From assembly GCA_965153455.1 (NCBI GenBank), contig OZ234495.1, positions 62,001-126,000 on the forward strand: 64,000 nucleotides of DNA, in the 5' to 3' direction. Position numbers and translations under genes: made by a program. How positions within the stretch are numbered: position 1 is the first letter of the stretch; each line of letters begins with the position of its first letter. Of the stretch, positions 12,094 to 22,858 are shown piece after piece. This DNA is from Sphagnum compactum (lineage: Eukaryota > Bryophyta > Sphagnopsida > Sphagnales). The notes under the pieces were generated by a model. It worked only from the letters and a program-made list of their open reading frames with translations, ran no database searches and was not told the origin of the DNA.

Positions 12094-12874
12094 TGAGGAC
12101 ATCACTTTTCTTTTAGTGGGGCAGAGTGCCCACATAAAATGTACCACATTAAGTTGCAAGTGAAATAAAAGGCTAAAAACTTCCAAGATATTGTATCATG
12201 AATAATTGCAAGTAGGGTTGTCAAATGGTATTGGACGAATGGAACTTCCTTGCGTAAGCCCAAATCAAAATCAGACTCCTCTTTTAGAGTTAAGAGAAAT
12301 CTTGATTTTAAAAGAGGAGGCAAGCAAGGTGAGCTTGCGGGGACATGCACATGCCTTAAGTGCATCCCAAAGGGTTGGTTAGTAGTGGCGGCCAACGCAG
12401 GAAGTCATGACCCCGTTTGTGTACTATAATCGTGTAAATTGGGACTTGGGTTTTTTGTAAAACCCAAATGTCGCTTCTCATACCTAAGCACACCTTTTAG
12501 CTAAGGCTTGATTGTTGTGATCAAGGCGCAAGGTTTCGGAAAGGAGTCGTGTCAAGTAGCTTAGGTCAAGAGTAGACTTGACTAGAGTTCCTCATGAGGG
12601 GAAGGATGGAATAATTACCTCCCAAATGATGGTTTCATTAATTAGGCTAGTTTAGGTCTTTTTGATGAAGCAAAGGTGAAAGGTTTCTATGAAACCCTTT
12701 GGGATTGCCAAGAAAATGTTGGAAACTTGGGGACGCCTAAGTTAGCTTGAGGCAAAGTCCGGCCGCAAAAGTCGACGATTGATGGCTAAGGATCCAAAAG
12801 AAAGCGATTACAATTGCGAGGGAAAGTTCTAAGTGTCAATGAGGACATTGACCTTTTCTTCTAGTGTGGGAGAG
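12094..12874 (+). mobile_element. Chromovirus 3' UTR with polypurine tract
   Basis: The ~780-bp untranslated tail shared by all copies of the family. It opens with the GTGATG-AGGA-CATCAC stem just at the stop codon and ends with AATGAGGACATTGACC and a purine tract at about 12862-12874 directly before the LTR. A reading frame ending SHDPVCVL with a Cys cluster lies near 12300-12426 and is shared with other copies. Confidence 0.8.
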
Positions 12875-13695
12875 TGTCGCAACCCCACTTTGAGGGAAGT
12901 GTGAGGTCGCCACTCACACTCCCGAAAATGAGACTTGAGAGTCCTCCGGGACTCCCAAAATCTCAGAGTTCAATTGCAGGGGTCAAAACACCTTGCCTTG
13001 AAGTTTTCCTTATACCATTGGAAAGGTTTTGAAGTGTAAATGTCCAAAATGGTCTCGCATGAGCCATTTGGACATCTACAACACAAGTTATGGTCGAATG
13101 AGGGGTCGAGAGTCAAATTGGCAGTTTGATTCCTGACCACTAAAGGTCGGGAATCGACGCGACCCCGGTGTGTGCAGGTGGAGTGCAACACATCGTTGGA
13201 AAGCTCTCAAGGAAAGTTACAAGTTTTCTTGAGACCTCATCCCAATCAGAGGTCTGAGCAAGAAGTTATGAATGCCCAAAATCCCAAGAGTCCAAACTGG
13301 GATAATTTCGGGACTCCACTTTGCGAGTCCCGGGAAAAAGAGCCATCTGGATGTATGTGTGGCAGAGTAACGTAGAGAATACTATATGGGGGAAGGTGGT
13401 GGCTTCCCCCGAGTCCGGGCCGTGGTGAATCAAGTGAGTCAGTGTTGCCCATGGTTTGTTCTAACACCAAGAAATGACCCAGAATGTGATCTAACCACTT
13501 TGTGGTTGGTTTGATACAGGTTCGAGTAAGTGAATAAGGCTTGTCATTCTACCTAATCCTAATCCCAGAGCTCCAACACGCCCCCTTTACCCCTCTAGTG
13601 CTGCGAATTAGGGAGCGCGCCCCGACTCCCTTCCTTTCTGATGTCCTTTACTTGGGACTCACACTTGAGTCCCTCAAGGAGTTGGGGGTGCGTCA
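12875..13695 (+). mobile_element. Chromovirus LTR, right end of rearranged complex
   Basis: An 821-bp LTR from TGTCGCAACC to GTGCGTCA in plus orientation. It is the 3' LTR of the element carrying the integrase remnant. With 9156-9974 it forms an ~820-bp inverted repeat around the complex. Confidence 0.9.
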
Positions 13696-13699
13696 CCTG

Positions 13700-15905
13700 A
13701 GTGTTAATAACCATAATAAGTATTTCCACAAGTTTTATGGGCAAAGGTAAAGTACAGGAAACAATGGCCAGCTTTGCTCCCCATCTAATGGGTTTAAGTT
13801 CTTCAATAGTAGTAACCACAAGTTCGCTTTTAAAACTTGTAACTATAACAATTGTTTACACGTGTGAATTTTTTTGGAAAACAATAATAGGCACCTCAAC
13901 TAGTTTGCTAGTAAGCCAATCATACTTATAGCCTTCAAAATGCAACCAATATGCAACCAATTCATTCAAATAGGTTTTTCGTCAGCATGAACAATCTCCA
14001 AACTTTCTTGGATATGTTCTTCAATGATGTTCTACATAATTTACCACCAATCCTTCCACTTCAAGTTTTTATCAACTAATTTTCGGCTCTATACCTTAAG
14101 GCATTGTCCAAAGTAATTCTTCAAACTCCTTCAATCAGTTGTCCATGTAAGTAGGTTGAAAAACTTTATTGGGTGTTCTACAAAGTGTTTCCAATTTGTC
14201 CTTCAATTCTTGAATATGTACCCAAAGTTCATGGGTATGATTCTCCACATCAATGTTGACTCCATCAATTATTCTTTCTATACTTGGGTACATATTAAAT
14301 AGGTATTCTCTAACTCCAAAAAAATATTTTTCCATTGTACATTAATGGTTTTTATCTGACCATAATATTTTATTAACTTGTCAAGATCTAGTCTACAGGG
14401 TCTTTAGGTCATTATGGGTTCTGAAATGAACTTGGGTTAATTCATTGTACTTAGACAATAAGATTTCAACCTTTTTGATTGCTCTTTCAGCTTCATTAAC
14501 ACCTTTAGCAACAAGATGTTTGTTTTCTACCATGTCTAAGCAATTAAGGCTATTTGCTCAAAGAAAAGTGTAACCTATTGTTAAGCTTTCATGTTGAACA
14601 TAAATTATTGACATCTCAAGAAAAATATAAACAGGTCTAGTCTAAGTTGGTTCAATAGTTTAAGCTAAACTGCTTTAATCACATTTGTATTTGTTGATAA
14701 TAAGTTACTAACTTGTTTTATAGGAGCAAAAGTTTTTTGAAAAGGTAAAGGTCCTTAATTTAGTACTTGTTCAAAGTCAAGTTCATTAAGTTTCTTGAAC
14801 ATGTAAAGGTCCCTAATTTAGTACATATTCAAAGTTAGGTTCATTTCGTTCTTCCATGAACTGGTCACTTTCGTCCTTATTGATTTGTCATTGTGTTATG
14901 TGGTGACATCAATTTCCATGTCCTCATCACCTCCCTCCATAACCATGATTCGTTGGTGGGTACAAGGTTAGTTCTAGATTGAACCGGTCCCTAGGTATTA
15001 ATGATTTAGTTTGTACCTTCATTCGTTGTGACAGTCAAACGAGTCATGGTGATATATTGATTGAGCATACTGATTATCGCTCACTTATGAACTGTTCCTT
15101 AGTCACAATCTTAGGAAATGGTTTTCTAGATTTTCCATAACAATCTTTTTTTCCTCTCTTACGTGAACCAGTTATGGTCTTGAAGAATCACTAGACATAT
15201 CCTCCTCTAACAAGGGAAACCAGTAATGTAAATAGACCTCTATAACAAGTTTAAATTAATCGGTTATTGCCTTCCATCAAGTGTTGTTAACCCTACTACT
15301 ATCTACTTTTGGTGCTCAGTCCACTAAGTTGATTCTATTGACATTTGTGTCAACATAATAAAACATTAGTTGATCTTCATCCCCTTGTTTGTTAGGTTTA
15401 GAATGATGGCAATACGGTTGTAGAAATATGTTAACCTTTTTCGTTGGTAAACAATTTGCAAAATGGCTGTAAATCTGGCATGATATTCCTTTTTCATCTC
15501 GATGACGCTCTAGTGCTCCTTGTTGACGAATGCATCCAGTTTAACTATGTTCTAAAGGGTCGCTTGAGCTTCTTTGATTATTGCGTTTGTTGCATCCATC
15601 ACTCCTTCAGCACTGATGCCAAACTGCTTTGCAATTAACATTTGATCAATGGTGATTCTCTCACCATAAACAACTACTCAAATTCATCCATCCTCTGTCG
15701 ACTCCAAATGTGCAAAAAATCCTCCAATAGGTCTAGTCGTGGAACTATCCAGTGAACAACAAACAAGCCTCCCAAACCGGCTCGCTTTGCCCATTGTTGT
15801 TTTTTGGATCCCATCCGGATCCATTGAAACATTTTTTTGAATCGCCTTTGTTTCAACATGTGTTCGTTTCCAAGTTACTTTGGCAAGTGAACTACCTTCC
15901 TGCAC
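13700..15905 (-). pseudogene. Very old gag-like reading frame, heavily decayed
   Basis: Minus-strand translation gives long protein-like stretches separated by stops: a block near 15905-15690 (GRLVCCSLDSSTTRP), a block near 15670-15420 with charged alternating sequence (ITIDQMLIAKQFGI, MKKEYHARFTAILQ), and a block at 14335-13700 (REYLFNMYPSIERI). Its position beside a Tat-like pol relic suggests a retroelement gag or extra ORF, but I do not recognise the family. It is cut at 13695 by the chromovirus complex. Confidence 0.35.
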
Positions 15906-16544
15906 CTATTATTTTCCTTTATGCCTCATCATGTACTCGGGCCAGGACTTGGTAGGTATAACAATAGGTATGTTAGGAGATCCAATTTTTACACATCAAA
16001 CAATCCTCCTTCAATTGATTTTGATGAAATTTCTGCCAGTTGTTCAATTTCAACAAGTTGTTCAACTTGTTTTTCTTTATCTACAACTTTTCTTTCAACC
16101 TATTCTTCTTCCTTAAAATCATTTCAAATGACAAATGCAAGTGCAAGTGGTGCAATTTGCCTTCAAAGATCTCTCAAGGTTTTTTCAAGTCCTGCCACTA
16201 TGGCAACTCGCCTTAATGTTTCAAAAAAAATTTATTTTACATCTCTCTCTTCCCCAAAACTCTTGTTACTTTTCAAAATACAAGAGGTGCCCTTGATGCA
16301 AGCGATTCAATGTATATTGCTCCAATTGCTTAAAAAACTCCGTCTCTGATGCTCTAGAATTCTCTTTCCTCTACTCTTTTTTTTCTCATTCTCTTTTCAA
16401 TTCTGCCATTCTCTTGTTTGTTCTTTCTCTCAACTAATCCAAGGCACTCATTGTTTCATTTTGATGCAACAAAGAATATAGAAAAATCAAGAGTGAACAA
16501 ATGAAAATGCATTCCAAAAGACACATTGGTTCTTTGTATTGTAA

Positions 16545-19400
16545 CTATAAAGTGGAAAATGGTGATGCTTGGAGAACAACGTAACTTTTATGGCATATTG
16601 GCCGTAAAAAATCAACACTCATAATTAGGTCTACCAAGATATCATTACTAATTAAGGCTAACAAATTAGTCGTTTGCCTCATCAACAAGTTGTTATCACC
16701 CATTTGAACTAGTTTTGGTTTAGATAAATCACTACCCATTCTTCTTTCAAGCATGTTGTCTACTATCAAACCTCTAATGTTAGATTATACTAGTTTTTTA
16801 ATGAAAAGGTTACCAGAATGAATAATCTCAACTAGTTCTTTATTTGACAGGTTATTAGAATGGGTTTGCTCAACTTGTTACTAGTTAGACAAGTTGTCAT
16901 AATACTTCACCTCCATTAATTCCTTTGATAAAAAATGACTAGGCTTAGCCAAAATAGGTTGAAATGTTTGATCCTCTATAAACCTATAGGGTTTTAACTT
17001 GTTAATGTTTACAAATACCAAGTTAGGATCAAATTTATCAATAGTCATTAGTAGTACTATATTGTTGGGTAAACAGTATTAGATCCTATATGGTCTAAAC
17101 CATCGTCTTTAAAAGTTAGTTATATGTGTTTTGACAACCCCTAGAAACCATAAAATCTAATCTCCAAAATGGTATTTTGTTTCAATGTACTAGTTCTAAG
17201 ACCATAATGACCGATTCAATTAGTTAGAAGCTATTAGGTCTTGTGTTATTATTTAGTTCTCCGACAATTTTTCTAGTTATGACAAGTGACTAGTTAGAAC
17301 TTTGACAGGTTTTGGATCATAGATCTGCCCTAGCTTGGATTGTAACAAGTACATAATTCGTAGACAAGTTGAAATAAAGTGTGACCGGTTCCAACCTTAA
17401 AAGTAGTTATGTAAGAAAATAAAACCATGGACAACTGCTCATTTGAATCATTATGATTCTCATTCACCAGTTTCGTGAACAATGTACCAAAAACTTTGTC
17501 AGTAGACTCAACTTGTCCATTCCCTTGTGGATAATAAACAATAGAACTGGTATGTTTCAAGATAAAACAATTAATTAAATAATGAATAACATCGTTAATG
17601 AGATGGGTACCTTGATCTATGACAATAGTAAGTGGACAACCAAACCAAATGAGAATATGGTCATATAAGGATTTCATAATAACAATAGCCATATTAGTAC
17701 ACAAAGTTCTAGTTTCCACCCACTTGGTAACATAATCAATGGCAACTAAAATGTATTTGTTGTAAAAATAACAACTCGTTGGTTTAGTAGGTCCAATTAA
17801 ATCTAGTCCCCATTTTTAAAATGGTTTTTCAGGTAAAGTTGTGATAAACTTTGCCATATTTTGTGCTAACAAGTTATTTGTTTGTTGGCATAAATCACAA
17901 GTCCGACATAATTCATGAACATCAATGGTCTAATTAGTGAATAGGTGAACATCAATGGTTTAATAAGTGAACATGTGAACATCAGTGGTCTGATCAAATA
18001 CACCAATCAATTCTGCATGATTAGGTAATCTACTTAATGCATCTACCATCAAATGGAATCTACCGAGCTTATAAACAATTTTGAAATCACACTCCAAGAA
18101 TAACATTAACCACTTAATTATTTTACCAAAAACTTGTGGCTTGTTAACCAGGTATAGTAAGGCCATATGGTCAACATAAAATACAAATTGATTACCTAAT
18201 AAATAATGTTTGAATTTGTGCAAGGCATAGACCATAATTAGCGTTTCCTTCTTAGCAGTAGTATAGTTTTGCTCAATTAAGCTTAACAATTTCGAGGCAT
18301 ACATAATTGGTGGATCAAACTTACTAGTCGGGTTCTATGCTAGTATGGCTCCTATTATTAATTGAAATGCATTTGTATGAACATGAAACTCAAGCTTCTA
18401 ATTTGGATTGATCAAAATAGGGGCTTGTATATAACAATTTTTAATATCCTCCCAATCATTTTGTCATTCTTTAGTCCACTCAAGACTTCATTTTTGAAGA
18501 GCTTAATGATATGTGACATGATTGAAGCAAAGTTATTAATGAAGCACCTATAAAATTGGGCCATCTTGTTAAAAACTTGGATCTCCTAGGGGATAATCGG
18601 TACTAACTTGTTTACCAAGGCTTCAACATTTTTAGGATCCATGACTTTGCCTTCTTTGGACCTTATGAAACCTAGGATGGTTCCTGAAAACACCATGAAT
18701 GCACATTTGTCTGGGTTCAAACTAATACCAAAATTTATACACTTAAGAAACACTTTTTCAGCTTTACAAGGTGAGTTGACCTGTCATTGAAAATCATGAA
18801 GTCATCAAGAAAAACCTTCATGAATACATCAATGTACACACAAAAAGTTTTAATTATTGCCCTTTGATAGGTGGGCGATCCAGTTTTGACACCAAATGGC
18901 ATCATAACCCACACAAAAACCCCTTAGTTTGTCACAAAGGTGATTTTGTGTTGGTCTTCAAGTGCAATTAATATTTGATGATATCTTGAAAACCCATTTA
19001 AAAAGGTATAAAATATGTGTCCAACAACTATGTTGATGACCTCATCCATGAAAGTAATGGGTATGGGTCCTTTTTTGTTGCTGCATTGAATTTCCTAAAA
19101 TCAACACAGATCTTCAACTTCCCATTCTTATTAAAAACAACCACTATTGCAGACAATGAGGTTGCTTATTTAATCGGTTTGATAAAACCAGTAGCAAGTA
19201 ACTTGTTTATATTTTGCTTGACAATAACAACATAATTGGGATTCAACCAATACTTTGCTTGATGAACATGTGGGATTGTGGTATCCAATTCAATTTAGTG
19301 TTGAACAATATGTGGTGGAATACCTTTCAAATCTTTGTATGTCCAAGAAAATACATCTTTGAACTCCTTAAGAAGTTTAATTAATTGATATGTGACATGG
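16545..19400 (-). pseudogene. Decayed Tat/Athila-type Ty3-gypsy polyprotein
   Basis: Minus-strand reading, in order. The RT start at about 19360 has KEFKDVFSWTYKDLKGIPP, followed by VDFRKFNAATKKDPYPLPF. RT motifs include VMMPFG and FLDDFMIF, the YxDD equivalent, near 18800-18920. RNase H is at 18304-17960 (FYVDHMALLYL, DALSRLPN). The integrase zinc part (HELCRTCDLCQQ) and core are at 17930-17330 (TIVIDQGTHLIND, YYPQGNGQVES). A GPYRI-like tail reaches about 16545. Many stops and shifts interrupt it. The NAATKKDPYPLPF and YYPQGNGQ motifs are typical of non-chromovirus (Tat/Athila) elements. LTRs were not recognised. Confidence 0.85.
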
Positions 19401-20034
19401 GTTTAAATGTAAAATTCATTTTCATTTATTGCACATTCTCCTTGGTGTGAGCCATACCGACACAACCATGTGCGGTAGTCTTAGTTTTTAAGAGTTACAT
19501 CAGGGTTATTTGAATGGGGTGAGGTTATTATGGGCTTTTAGTGACTTCATAAGGAATCATGAATGTGCTTGGTGCGAAGGGGGGTTGTTTTCTTTTTTAA
19601 AGGGTGTTATTGGTGAATAAGGAGTTGGATTAGTCCTTTTTTTCAACAAAGGCTAATAACCATAGTATTAGAAACTTTGTTGCATAATTAGGGGTGTGAA
19701 TTCTCTAGAAGGTTGGGGGTAGAAGTAGGCACCAAAATTTGCGGTGTTCAACACAACATTAGTCTTGTTATGGTATTTAGGGAGTAGCAAGGATGTTAGA
19801 AATTCTTAAAACAGTGGAAGGGATGTTAATGGAAGGTTAATAGATATAGAACAATCTTCAAGCCATTGAACATAAGGTTAATTCGAGGCAATTCAACGAT
19901 TAAATAAATAGTATGATAGTGTGCCAATGACGATAGGAGTCTGATGATAATTGAAACATTTATTTATAATAGGGATAAGCTCAGCAAGGAGCTGCGAGTA
20001 CATGTAAAATCCTGAATTATGCCATATTGATAGT
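19401..20034. other. Unassigned sequence between pol relic and small ORF
   Basis: AT-rich, no intact frame. If the pol relic once had gag and protease they should lie here on the minus strand, but I cannot identify them. Confidence 0.4.
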
Positions 20035-20457
20035 TCACAACTGTAGGAAATTTAGGATGTGTCGGATGGTGCGAACTAGGTAGTCCGCCTTGCTATTGGG
20101 AGGCAGTCGACGAATCGAGCCGCGTAACCAACAATAGTGACCAACGCCGGGAACTGAAGACCATGCGAAGATAGAAGTATCTTCAGTTTCGTAACAACCT
20201 TCGCAAATGGTCTCGGGTTCGTCACCAAAAGCAGGGTCGACTTGCAGCAAGATCACCAGGGTGTGAGAGTTCGGAGAAATACGATAGTATCAGGCTCGAG
20301 GGGGTTCGACTTCAAGACGAGCACGCACTTCTCGAGGTTCGGGTTCTTCATCACGAGGATGCTGTGTTAGGGTAAGATCTAGAGATGACTCTAGAGGCGG
20401 TTCTTCATTCGCTTGTGCGGCTTGCGACCCGTAAGATGTGACCGTGCGCGACGCCAT
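20035..20457 (-). pseudogene. Unrecognised small protein family, copy 1, one premature stop
   Basis: A 141-codon minus-strand frame from ATG at 20457 to TGA at 20035-20037 is open except for one in-frame TGA about 56 codons in. The C-terminal half reads VPGVGHYCWLRG and then DYLVRTIRHIL and ends FLQL. It aligns without gaps over 85 positions with the frame at 42907-43350, with about 37 identities counted by eye. The internal TGA falls opposite TGG (Trp) in that copy. The N-terminus is acidic and Pro/Glu-rich, and the middle has a CxxC pair. A TATA-like box lies ~96 bp upstream of the ATG. No family is recognised. It could be a decaying host gene or an accessory ORF of a retroelement. Confidence 0.6.
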
Positions 20458-20552
20458 AAATTCAAGGAAAGGAAAAAGGTCAGATCTTCAATCAAAATCA
20501 AATTGACAATGAAGGTGTGAAAGACTTATTACATTGAGGTGCGCAATCGTAA

Positions 20553-20558
20553 TTTATA
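20553..20558 (-). promoter_or_regulatory. TATA-like box upstream of small ORF copy 1
   Basis: TATAAA on the minus strand (context TCTATAAATTACG), about 96 bp before the ATG at 20457. The spacing is reasonable for a plant promoter. Sequence match only. Confidence 0.4.
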
Positions 20559-20623
20559 GATCGAAGAAAAGGAAAAAAAGGCGTGAGTAACGGCTTAGGA
20601 CCATGGTAAAGTAAAACCGTAAG

Positions 20624-21441
20624 TGTCGCAACCCCACTTTGGCCAAGTGTGGGGGTGAAGCCCAACACTCCCAAAGTTGGGGACTTGGAGTCCTCCGGGA
20701 CTCCCGAATGTTTGAAGTTCGACAGCAAGGCCCAAAACACCTCGCATTAAGGTGTTTTTAGTGTCATTGGAAAGGTCTTGAAGCGTAGATATCGAAATGG
20801 CCTTGCATTGGTCATTTGGACATCTGCAGCCCAAGTTATGGGCAAAAGAAGGGCCGAGAGTCAAACTAGCAGTTTGACTCCCGACCACTAAAAGTCGGGA
20901 ATCGACCCTTTCCCGACGTTGCCTGAAGGAGTGCAACATGGCGTTGGAAAGCTCTCGAAGAGGGCTACAACTTTGGTTTAGACCTCACTCCGATCAGAGG
21001 TTGGAGCCGGGAGATACGAGCTCCCAAAGTTCCGGGACTCCAACCCGGGACAGTTTCGGGACTCCAACTTGGGAGTCCCGGGAAAAAGTGCCATTCGGAT
21101 GTAGCATCGGCGGAGAGCTGCAGAGTATACTATATGGGGGAAGGTGCTAGCTTCCCCCGAATCCAGGCCGTGGTGAGTCAAGTAGTCCAAAGTGCTCGTG
21201 GCTTGTCCCAACACCCAAGGGTGTTCCCGAATGCTAACTAACCCTCTTGTAGTTGGTTTTGGATGCAGATTCAAGTTTGATAATCTAGTCCCTCTTCCTA
21301 GTCTAATCCCGGGACTTCTAGCACGCCCCTCTACCCCCTTTTAGTGCTAGAAGTCGGGAGCGGCCCCCAAGTCCCAACATTCCGCAACTCTACATAGTTG
21401 AACCCTCAAGTGGGTTCAATAAGGGACTTAGGAGCGCGTCA
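20624..21441 (+). mobile_element. Solo LTR of the chromovirus family
   Basis: An 818-bp LTR from TGTCGCAACC to GCGCGTCA. The six bases CGTAAG abut both ends (20618-20623 and 21442-21447), a target duplication one base longer than the 5 bp seen for the other copies. It sits in the upstream region of small ORF copy 1. Confidence 0.9.
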
Positions 21442-21534
21442 CGTAAGGTCAAAGGAAAAAAATGAAGGTTTAAAGTAAAGTTTGTTAGGGGAAATGGAAG
21501 TAGTGAAAAGGTGTTTTTCCTTCACATTCCATGG

Positions 21535-21861
21535 GCCACCAAGCATGGGATCTTCCATTGACCACCAAGCATGGAACCTTCCATTGACCACCAAACATGG
21601 AACCTTCCATTGACCACCAAGCATAGGATTTTCCATTGACCACCAAGCATGGGATCTTCCATTGACCACTAAACATGGGATCTTCCATTGACCACCAAAC
21701 ATGGGATCTTCCATTGACCACCAAGCATGGGATCTTCCATTGACCACCAAGCATGGGATCTTCCATTGACCACCAAACATGGGATCTTCCATTGACCACC
21801 AAGCATGGGATTTTCCATTGACCACCAAGCATGGGATCTTCCATTGACCACCAAGCTTTGG
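21535..21861. repeat. 26-bp minisatellite, about 12.5 copies
   Basis: Twelve consecutive 26-bp units with consensus ACCACCAAGCATGGGATCTT plus CCATTG, followed by a partial unit. Units differ by a few substitutions (AAGC/AAAC, GATCTT/AACCTT). Because 26 is not a multiple of three, it creates long spurious reading frames rich in Trp, Gly and Met on the minus strand. Confidence 0.95.
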
Positions 21862-21994
21862 ATCCACCTTCACCTCCCTTCTCCTTCTCTTTAAAAGGCG
21901 GGCTCGGATGATTGGGGGCTCTGTCTTTTGCCTCGGAGATAATTTTCATGCAATCTTGAATACTTGTTCCCACAAGCTTTTCGAGGAGGCAAAT

Positions 21995-22815
21995 TGTCGC
22001 AACCCCATTTTGGCCAAGTGTGGGGGTGAAGCCCAACACTCCCAAAGTTGGGGACTTGGAGTCCTCCGGGACTCCCAAATGTTCAGAGCTCGATAGCAAG
22101 GCCCAAAACACCTCTCATTAAGGTGTTCTTGGTGTCATTGGAAAGGTCTTGAAGCGTAGATATCGAAAATGGCCTCGCATTAGTCATTTGGACATCTGCA
22201 GCCCAAGTTATGGGCAAAAGAGGGGCCGGGAGTCAAACTGGCAGTTTGACTCTTGACCACTAAAAGTCAGAATCGACCCCTTCTCGACGTTGCCTGAAGG
22301 AGCGCGACATGGCGTTAGAAAGCTCTCGAAGAGAGCTACAACATTGGTTCAGATCTTGCTCCGATCGGAGGTTAGAGCCGGGAGATATGAGCTCCCAAAG
22401 TTCCGAGACTCCAACCCAAGATAGTTTCGGGACTCCAACTTGGGAGTCCCGGGAAAAAGTGCCATTCGGATGTAGCCTCGGCGGAGAGCTGCAGAGTATA
22501 CTATATGGGGGGAAGGTGGTGGCTTCCCCCGAGTCCGGGCCGTGGTGAGTCTTGTGTGTTCAAGTGCCCGTGGCTTGTCCCAACACCAAAGGGTGTCCCG
22601 AATGCTAAACTAACCTCGTGTGGTTGGTTTTTGGATGCAGATTCACACAAGCTAAGCAAGTCCCTCTTCCTAATCTAATCCCTGGGCTCCCAACTCGACC
22701 CTCTACCCCTTTTTAGAGTTGGAAGTCGGGAGCGTGCCTCTAAGTCTCAACTTTCCGCAACTTGACTTTGTGAAACCCTCAAGTAGGTTTCACCCCGTGA
22801 CTTAGGAGTGCGTCA
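21995..22815 (+). mobile_element. 5' LTR of the older chromovirus element
   Basis: An 821-bp LTR (TGTCGCAACC to GTGCGTCA) followed by CG and the primer binding site. The left flank is CAAAT. The right end of the element is rearranged, so no matching target duplication is found. Confidence 0.9.
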
Positions 22816-22817
22816 CG

Positions 22818-22829
22818 TGGTATCAGAGC
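22818..22829 (+). promoter_or_regulatory. Primer binding site (initiator-Met tRNA)
   Basis: TGGTATCAGAGC, complementary to the 3' end of plant initiator methionine tRNA, two bases after the LTR. Where minus-strand DNA synthesis would start. Confidence 0.9.
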
Positions 22830-22858
22830 AAGTGGTGAAGCTCACTTCTTGGGTTGGG

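Noticed and set aside
9156-13695. A DNA transposon with long terminal inverted repeats
   Set aside because: The inverted ends are whole family LTRs, inner parts are chromovirus, and the flanking bases are not a target duplication.
21485-22111. 208- and 144-codon minus-strand frames with repeating WWSMEDPMLGGQW-like text
   Set aside because: Both are readings of the 26-bp minisatellite in different frames. A 26-bp period cycles through all frames, so open frames are expected by chance.
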